DNA from: an uncultured Clostridia bacterium
GTDB lineage: Bacteria; Bacillota; Clostridia; Christensenellales; Borkfalkiaceae
NCBI GenBank assembly: GCA_944367415.1
Contig: CALVWN010000070.1
Location: 1-36,271, forward strand
Direction: 5' to 3'
DNA: 36,271 nt
Part shown: in pieces, positions 31,976 through 36,271 of the stretch
How the letters are laid out: every line of letters starts with the position of its first letter
How positions within the stretch are numbered: the first letter of the stretch is position 1
Notes under the pieces: generated by a model
The model's database searches: none
What the model was told of the DNA's origin: nothing
What the model saw: only the letters and a program-made list of their open reading frames with translations
Program-made: the position numbers and the translations under genes

Positions 31976-33244
31976 TTAATTGGTCACGTTGTCATCGGGG
32001 ATCTCGATATGCAGTTCAAACCCCTCGTCCGGCTCGGTCTCGCAGTGAACGCTCCCGCCGAGCGCTTCGGCGCGGGCGCACATCCCCTTGAGTCCGAATC
32101 CCTTTTTGAGTTTGCTCTTCTCCATGCCCGAACCGTTGTCGGAGAGAAGAAATGCGATCTTGTTCCCCTTTCGCTTGAGTTCAAAATAGAATGCCGTCGC
32201 GTTGCCGTGCCGCAGCCCGTTGGAAATGCCCTCCTTGAGCGTATTGCACAGAAAGCGGTATTTCGCCTTGCAGAGCGTGATATCCTCGATGTCGGCGCGG
32301 ATGACGATGCCCGTCCCGTCCGTCGATTCGTGGATGATGGCGAGCAGTGCATCACGGAGCGAGAGCTGCTCGGTATCCCCCGAGAGCAGATGCACGCTCT
32401 CGCGCAGCTCCTCGAGCGCGTTGCGCGCCTGAAGATTTGCCGCCGCGATCTTGCGCTTGGCGTCGGCGGGATCGCTGTCGATGACGAGCTTCGCCGCCTC
32501 CGTCTGCATGATGATGGTCGTGATGGAGTGCCCCGCCGTATCGTGGATATCCTTTGCGATGCGCTGACGCTCCTCGAGCGCCGTCACCTCGTGCAGTTCG
32601 CGGTATGCCGCCTGCAGCTTCTTGTTGCTCTCCTCCAGCTCCTCGTAGGCGCTGCGCACCTTGCGGTTGCTCTCCTCCAGCTCCTCGAGCGTGTCGGCAA
32701 GCTCCCGGTTCTTGCGCCAGATCTGAATGGCAAAGTTGATGCCGAGGAAGTGCAGCACGAGCAAAAGCAGATCGTTGAACGCCCCCGCAATGAGCGAAGT
32801 CACGTGGACGCTCTCTCCCTTGAGCGCGCCCGACACGGCGAGCGCCGCCAAAAACAGCACGATGCTCGCGGCGCCCATCGCAATGCTGCTTGCGATATTG
32901 CTCTGCCAGAGGTAAAACTCGGAGAGGATGATGATATAGAGCGTGGAGATGAGCGAGCCGTCCGTGAATACGGTGAGCGTCGTGAGAAGCAAAATGTCGA
33001 GGACGTAGCAGGGGATCTTCTGCCGGAAGGTATGCAATCCCCAGATCTTGACGGCGTTTTCCGCCGCAAGCGCAACGCACACGGGAAGCACCACGCACCA
33101 TGCGCGGACGGTGGTGAAGTACACCGAATGCAGGCTTCCGAACACGAGCAGAATACACACGAACAGCAGCAGGCAGTAGATGAGGACATTCCCCCATTTC
33201 TGCAAAAAGGAGAACTCGAGGCGGAATTTTTTGCGGTTAGCCAC
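31976..33244 (-). CDS. membrane sensor histidine kinase (DesK/LiaS-like, HisKA_3)
   Basis: This 422-residue kinase has about five or six membrane helices in residues 18-175 and no large extracellular domain, as in intramembrane-sensing kinases. A coiled-coil linker (about 180-220) contains a doubled heptad block with EELEESN twice. The HisKA_3 domain follows, with ERQRIAKDIHDTAGHS and the phosphorylated His234. The ATPase domain has EGISNGLRHGNA (N box), DNGSGM and GFGLKGMCARAEALGG. The start is a GTG at 33244 with GGAGGGG nine bases upstream; the next Met lies inside the membrane part. It overlaps the end of radC by 8 bp and is followed directly by its response regulator. The signal is probably membrane state or an envelope stress. 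Confidence 0.93.
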   Translation of the reverse strand: MANRKKFRLEFSFLQKWGNVLIYCLLLFVCILLVFGSLHSVYFTTVRAWCVVLPVCVALAAENAVKIWGLHTFRQKIPCYVLDILLLTTLTVFTDGSLISTLYIIILSEFYLWQSNIASSIAMGAASIVLFLAALAVSGALKGESVHVTSLIAGAFNDLLLLVLHFLGINFAIQIWRKNRELADTLEELEESNRKVRSAYEELEESNKKLQAAYRELHEVTALEERQRIAKDIHDTAGHSITTIIMQTEAAKLVIDSDPADAKRKIAAANLQARNALEELRESVHLLSGDTEQLSLRDALLAIIHESTDGTGIVIRADIEDITLCKAKYRFLCNTLKEGISNGLRHGNATAFYFELKRKGNKIAFLLSDNGSGMEKSKLKKGFGLKGMCARAEALGGSVHCETEPDEGFELHIEIPDDNVTN

Positions 33245-33953
33245 GATACAGCCCCTCCCCGACGATCGCCGACAGATTGAACTTGCGGCGGATCTCCTCC
33301 ATGCGCCCGACGAGGAAGTAACTGTACGTCCCCTCCCGTCCGACGATGATGTGATCGTAGAGACGGATCTTGTTCATCGAACAGATGACCTGCATCTGCG
33401 CCGTGAATTTATCGTCCTCCGCCGACGGAAGCGCCGGCCCCGTGGGATGATTGTGCGCCAGGACGATCCCGGCGGGTTTGCGCGACGTCAGAAAGGCGTT
33501 GATCTCTTCCGGTTCCACCGCCGCCCTGTCCGAGAGCGAGAGCGTGAAGCGCTTGCTCGAATGGACGCGCTGCTGCGCATCGATGGAGAAGATCTCGATG
33601 ACCTCCTCCCGCAAAGAGGCAAACCTGCCGCGCAGGTATTCGGAAAATTTTCCCGCGCTGAACACGGTGGGAACGCGGTCGCGGTCACTGCGGATGCGCT
33701 CGCGCAGAATGCCGATACAGCGCAGGTACGCCGCCGTCTCCGGCCCGACGCCCTCCACGTTGAGCAGCTCGGAATAGTCCGCCTGAAAGACTTCGTCGAG
33801 GGAGGGAAAGGCGGTGAGCAGCGCGTGCGCGATGGGATTAGTGTTTTTGCGCGGAATGGCGTTAAAAAGCAGGATCTCCAAGAGTTCGTGATCCTGAAGA
33901 CCCTCCGCGTGCTCCAACCGCTGCAGCATCCGTTGTCTATGCCCTTCGTGCAT
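33237..33953 (-). CDS. radC: RadC family JAB-domain protein
   Basis: This 238-residue protein has an N-terminal helix-hairpin-helix-like region (LLNVEGVGPETAAYLRCIGI) and a C-terminal JAB1/MPN-type metal-binding domain with HNHPTGPALPSAEDDKFT, in which two His and one Asp bind zinc. Despite its name, the family's role in DNA repair is not established. It could act as a metallopeptidase or in DNA processing. The ATG at 33953 has GAGG upstream. It heads a minus-strand operon with the histidine kinase, response regulator and TIGR04076 gene, and its 3' end overlaps the kinase start by 8 bp. The N-terminus is close to the minimal family form (usual length about 225-230). Confidence 0.93.
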   Translation of the reverse strand: MHEGHRQRMLQRLEHAEGLQDHELLEILLFNAIPRKNTNPIAHALLTAFPSLDEVFQADYSELLNVEGVGPETAAYLRCIGILRERIRSDRDRVPTVFSAGKFSEYLRGRFASLREEVIEIFSIDAQQRVHSSKRFTLSLSDRAAVEPEEINAFLTSRKPAGIVLAHNHPTGPALPSAEDDKFTAQMQVICSMNKIRLYDHIIVGREGTYSYFLVGRMEEIRRKFNLSAIVGEGLYRG

Positions 33954-33972
33954 ATGCGCCTCGCTTTTTTCT

Positions 33973-33978
33973 ATTGTA
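33973..33978 (-). promoter_or_regulatory. -10 element of the radC-kinase operon
   Basis: TACAAT on the minus strand, 19 bp before the radC ATG. No good -35 hexamer is found (GTGCAA at 17 bp), so the promoter may be weak or activator-dependent. Confidence 0.5.
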
Positions 33979-34209
33979 ACATATTTTTATGAGTTTTGCA
34001 CCAAAATCGCATTGCATTTTGCCGTATTTTTGCATAAATTTTTAATACGCGGGAATAAATCCCTTCCGGAAATGCCGCGCAAACGACGTTTTCGGAAGGC
34101 GTCCTCCGCACTCTGTGCATGGCGGAGAACATCTTTCCGGAATTTGTCATGTTCCCGGACACCGCCCGCTCGGTTTGTCGCGAACGAAGGAAGAATGCTT
34201 CGGAAATCC
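33979..34209. other. divergent intergenic region between radC and pepV
   Basis: About 230 bp hold no credible gene; a minus-strand frame of about 106 codons has no supporting features. The palindrome TTCCGGAA occurs at 34064-34071 and 34135-34142. A hairpin, CTCCGC with GCGGAG enclosing GCAC/GTGC, lies at 34104-34127 between them. I see no terminator-like T tract. Confidence 0.4.
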
Positions 34210-34238
34210 TTGACAAACCCTCCGATCGTGTGTATAAT
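34210..34238 (+). promoter_or_regulatory. promoter of pepV
   Basis: TTGACA (34210-34215), 17 bp, TATAAT (34233-34238), a full consensus promoter with a short leader. Confidence 0.93.
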
Positions 34239-34270
34239 AACGGGTATATTCCACATTTTGGAGAAGCTGT

Positions 34271-35542
34271 ATGACTGATATTTTGACGCAAACCGTAAAA
34301 AGTATCTCCGAGAGCATCCGTTTCGACTCATCACTGTCGAAAGCCACGTCCGCCACGCCGTTCGGCAAGGGCGCCGCAGATTGTCTCAAGCATTTTCTGA
34401 GCCTCGCATCTTCGTTTGGCTTTGAAACCCATAATTATGACAACTATGTCGGCGAAGTGATCTTCGGGGAAGGAGAAGAATTTGCCATTCTCGCCCACCT
34501 GGACGTCGTACCCGCAGGGAACGGCTGGACGAAGGATCCGTTCGGCGGAGAGGTCTCCGACGGCAGGATCTGGGGCAGAGGCGCGATCGACGACAAGGGC
34601 CCCGTCATGTGCGTCTTGTATGCTCTCAAATCTCTCAAAGACGAAGGCTTTGTTCCCAAACGCAAGATCAAGCTCATCGTCGGCTGCAATGAAGAAAACG
34701 GTTGGGCGTGCATCGAGCACTACAACGAAGTCGCCTCCATGCCGGAGGAAGGATTTTCGCCGGACGGCAACTTCCCCGTCATCTACGCAGAAAAGGGCAT
34801 CCTGCACATCCGCCTGCATTTCCCGATGGGCGAAAAGCCCCCCTTCTTCTTTTTGGAAGGCGGCTCGAGCGCTAACATGGTGTGCGACGAATGTTCGGCA
34901 ACGCCGAGAACGCTCACCGTCACCCGCGCCCGCGAACTTGGTCTGGAGATCCGCAACAAAAAGATCATTGCACACGGCAAGTCTGCACACGGTTCCACTC
35001 CCGAGCTTGGCAACAATGCCATCCTCCCCATCCTCGAGTTCTTCTCGGGCAAGAGCGGACAGATCGCCTATATCATCGACTGTCTCTTCCGCGACTGCTA
35101 CCATCTGACCGACTTCGAGGACGAGACGGGCAAGCTCACGCTCTCGCCCGACATGATCAAGTACCGCAAGGGCGAAGTACAGGTGATCTGCGACATCCGC
35201 TATCCCGCAAGCATCCCCTATTCCGACATCATCGAACGCATCAACAAGATCGGCGTCAAGTATGAGACCATCCGCCACCAGCGCCCCCTCATGCAGGACA
35301 AGAACGGCGCGCTCGTGCAGACGCTGCTGCACGCCTATGAACAGGTGACGGGCAGGCATGAGGAGCCGATCGCGATCGGCGGCGGCACTTACGCGCGGGC
35401 GCTCAAAAACGGCGTTGCGTTCGGCCCCGAGATGGCGGGCGACGAGCCGGTCATGCATCAGGCAGACGAGTACATCACGCTGGATCGCGTGGAGCTGCTG
35501 CTCAACGTCTACCGCGAAGCGATCCGGGAACTGACAAAGTAA
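34271..35542 (+). CDS. pepV: M20-family dipeptidase (PepV/Sapep-like)
   Basis: This 423-residue cytoplasmic metallopeptidase of the M20 family cleaves dipeptides. The two-zinc site is visible: His76 in AILAHLDVVP, Asp107 or Asp108 in WGRGAIDDKGP, Glu141-Glu142 in GCNEENGW, Asp in FSPDGNFPV and the C-terminal His in MHQADEYI. Asp78 and one of the two Glu are the usual catalytic residues. The motif PDGNFPVIYAEKG and the long lid insertion are typical of PepV/Sapep rather than of aminoacylases. It is shorter than PepV of lactic acid bacteria (about 470 residues). The ATG at 34271 has GGAG upstream. The gene is monocistronic with its own promoter and terminator. Confidence 0.92.
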   Translation: MTDILTQTVKSISESIRFDSSLSKATSATPFGKGAADCLKHFLSLASSFGFETHNYDNYVGEVIFGEGEEFAILAHLDVVPAGNGWTKDPFGGEVSDGRIWGRGAIDDKGPVMCVLYALKSLKDEGFVPKRKIKLIVGCNEENGWACIEHYNEVASMPEEGFSPDGNFPVIYAEKGILHIRLHFPMGEKPPFFFLEGGSSANMVCDECSATPRTLTVTRARELGLEIRNKKIIAHGKSAHGSTPELGNNAILPILEFFSGKSGQIAYIIDCLFRDCYHLTDFEDETGKLTLSPDMIKYRKGEVQVICDIRYPASIPYSDIIERINKIGVKYETIRHQRPLMQDKNGALVQTLLHAYEQVTGRHEEPIAIGGGTYARALKNGVAFGPEMAGDEPVMHQADEYITLDRVELLLNVYREAIRELTK

Positions 35543-35552
35543 ATCTACCCTG

Positions 35553-35583
35553 CGGCACGCAATACGGCGTGCCGTATTTTTTT
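35553..35583 (+). terminator. terminator of pepV
   Basis: CGGCACGC (35553-35560) pairs with GCGTGCCG (35567-35574) around AATACG, followed by TA and seven T. Confidence 0.9.
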
Positions 35584-35624
35584 GGAAAAAAGAAAAAAAG
35601 TTCCCGATTGCGCGCAAAAAACGG

Positions 35625-35653
35625 TTGCAAAGATCGGGATTGTATGCTATAAT
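35625..35653 (+). promoter_or_regulatory. promoter of tRNA-Glu
   Basis: TTGCAA (35625-35630), 17 bp, TATAAT (35648-35653), ending 20 bp before the mature tRNA. Confidence 0.88.
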
Positions 35654-35673
35654 CATATAGCTTTTGACGACAA

Positions 35674-35748
35674 GGCCTTGTGGTCAAGCGGTTAAGACGG
35701 CGCCCTCTCACGGCGCAATCCCGGGTTCGATTCCCGGCAAGGTCACCA
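35674..35748 (+). tRNA. tRNA-Glu (anticodon CUC)
   Basis: A full cloverleaf can be drawn. The acceptor GGCCTTG pairs with CAAGGTC (one G-U). The D arm is GTC/GAC. The anticodon stem GCGCC/GGCGC has loop CTCTCAC, placing CTC at 34-36. The T arm is CCGGG TTCGATT CCCGG, with discriminator A and an encoded CCA. It has its own promoter and terminator. Confidence 0.95.
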
Positions 35749-35753
35749 GCGAC

Positions 35754-35783
35754 AAAAAACACAGCTTTCCGGCTGTGTTTTTT
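35754..35783 (+). terminator. terminator of tRNA-Glu
   Basis: AAAAAACACAGC (35754-35765) pairs with GCTGTGTTTTTT (35772-35783) around TTTCCG. Confidence 0.9.
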
Positions 35784-36012
35784 CATTTTTGGATGAATGA
35801 TACGATCCCGCGCGACATCAGCGTTGCACTTGGTTTGGCATTTCATCCGTACAACAAAAAAGGCGGCAGAGAAGAGGATTCGCGCCTTTAGCGGCGCGCC
35901 CCGGTGCACAGCCCACCGGGCTGTGCAGTTTGCTCCATTGCCCTCTGTCACCTTGCAGCGCTTCGCAAACCGCTCGCTCCCGCTCGCGCCTCCCCCCTCG
36001 AATTCTCTTCAA
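35784..36012. other. non-coding spacer between the two tRNA terminators
   Basis: No gene is supported here. It includes the truncated tRNA-Ser copy (35845-35882) and a perfect 10-bp hairpin (TGCACAGCCC, ACC, GGGCTGTGCA) at 35905-35927, with GCGCC/GGCGC just before it. The C-rich remainder (35930-36000) has no stable long helix that I can see. The open frames crossing it read through tRNA and terminator sequence. Confidence 0.5.
35845..35882 (-). repeat. truncated copy of the tRNA-Ser 3' end and its terminator
   Basis: These 38 bases equal the segment 36013-36083 with 33 bp removed between two GCAG repeats (36034-36037 and 36067-36070). They contain 17 bp identical to the 3' end of the tRNA-Ser gene (acceptor, T stem and part of the T loop; 36067-36083) joined to the outer flank of its terminator. 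This is a degraded duplication or an attachment-site-like remnant. Confidence 0.75.
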
Positions 36013-36037
36013 ATCCGTACAACAAAAAAGGCGGCAG
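36013..36037 (+). repeat. 25-bp direct repeat, second copy
   Basis: Identical to 35845-35869. This copy contains the outer arm of the tRNA-Ser terminator and its flank. Confidence 0.85.
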
Positions 36038-36063
36038 GTCAAATTTGACCTGCCGCCTTTTTT
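36024..36063 (-). terminator. terminator of tRNA-Ser
   Basis: A perfect 40-bp palindrome centred on AAATTT, with GC-rich arms and T runs on both strands, begins directly at the CCA end of tRNA-Ser. Confidence 0.9.
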
Positions 36064-36153
36064 GGCGCAGAGAAGAGGATTCGAACCTCCGGACGAGTCA
36101 CCCCCGTCACACGATTTCCAATCGTGCTCCTTAATCCACTCAGACATCTCTGC
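36063..36153 (-). tRNA. tRNA-Ser (anticodon GGA)
   Basis: On the minus strand, GCAGAGA pairs with TCTCTGC. The anticodon stem CACGA/TCGTG has loop TTGGAAA (GGA at 34-36). A long variable arm with GACG/CGTC marks a class II tRNA. The T arm contains GGTTCGAATC, the discriminator is G, and CCA is encoded. At 91 nt the length suits Ser. Confidence 0.96.
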
Positions 36154-36167
36154 ATCGGACGAAAGCT

Positions 36168-36196
36168 ATTTTACAACAAATGCAGCAAAAAAGCAA
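36168..36196 (-). promoter_or_regulatory. promoter of tRNA-Ser
   Basis: TTGCTT (36191-36196) and TAAAAT (36168-36173) lie 17 bp apart on the minus strand, 14 bp before the mature tRNA. Confidence 0.8.
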
Positions 36197-36271
36197 CTGC
36201 TTTTCGGGTGCTTTCGTCACTTTTCCGTTCGTGGCAATAAAAAAATTTTTTAACAGTCGATCTTGCGCTCC

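Noticed and set aside
33987-34334. Minus-strand frames of about 105-115 codons in the radC-pepV gap
   Set aside because: They overlap the pepV promoter and start, have no ribosome site, and their composition is unlike that of the neighbouring genes.
35818-36147. Minus-strand 109-codon frame across tRNA-Ser and its terminator
   Set aside because: It reads through the tRNA, the terminator and the repeat. The repeated peptide it encodes is a by-product of the duplicated tRNA end.
36250-36271. Possible 3' end of a minus-strand gene (codons giving ERKIDC, then TAA)
   Set aside because: Only six codons are in the window and they are followed by an AT-rich run, not a hairpin. This is too little to call a gene.

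Overview
The window is a dense, GC-rich (roughly 60% by eye) stretch of bacterial chromosome. It carries strong AGGAGG-type ribosome sites, near-consensus sigma-70/SigA promoters (TTGACA, 17 bp, TATAAT) and many intrinsic terminators. The gene set is a ferredoxin-rich split glutamate synthase, a trimeric NuoE/NuoF-linked [FeFe] hydrogenase, an iron-dependent alcohol dehydrogenase and the radical-SAM enzyme HemW, with no respiratory-chain genes. This points to a strictly fermentative anaerobe, most likely a GC-rich Clostridia-type Bacillota. A finer placement cannot be read from the window. No phage, transposase or CRISPR array is visible.

Layout. 1-1694: 5' part of a DUF3737 gene and an iron-containing alcohol dehydrogenase, both on the minus strand. 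1727-8863: nitrogen assimilation, minus strand: an ammonium channel fused to a PII protein, then a five-gene glutamate synthase operon split into glutaminase, FMN core, ferredoxin, FAD reductase and GXGXG subunits. Each unit has its own near-consensus promoter, and both share an upstream element at the same distance from the -10 box. 8864-9060: a terminator-bounded gap that may encode a small structured RNA. 9061-12751: guaA, guaB and a membrane-anchored unknown (GMP synthesis). 12902-14518, plus strand: a lipoprotein and a permuted papain-fold hydrolase. 14560-17853, minus strand: the lepA, MGMT-like and hemW operon. 17961-20354, plus strand: a glycerophosphodiesterase, threonine deaminase and RidA. 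20442-23772, minus strand: glycogen phosphorylase and a lipoprotein. 24001-28202, plus strand: the hydrogenase operon hydCBA, preceded by a possible leader peptide. 28242-33953, minus strand: radC, a histidine kinase, a response regulator, a TIGR04076 protein and a P-type ATPase with its own promoter and leader terminator. 34271-36271: dipeptidase PepV, tRNA-Glu(CUC), and tRNA-Ser(GGA) next to a degraded copy of its own 3' end.

How the parts fit. The Amt-PII and glutamate synthase units import ammonium and make glutamate, and they appear to be co-regulated. GuaA uses the glutamine amide for GMP. IlvA makes a reactive enamine that RidA removes. Glycogen phosphorylase feeds glycolysis, and the reducing equivalents can leave as H2 (HydABC) or alcohol (Fe-ADH).

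The observations most worth following are: the duplicated regulatory element before glt and amt; the P-type ATPase that has lost the Asp of its TGDG motif and several ion-site residues, and whose mRNA leader carries an 18-bp terminator stem; the leaderless 26-codon ORF coupled to hydC; the possible small RNA between amt and guaA; and the tRNA-Ser 3'-end duplication.
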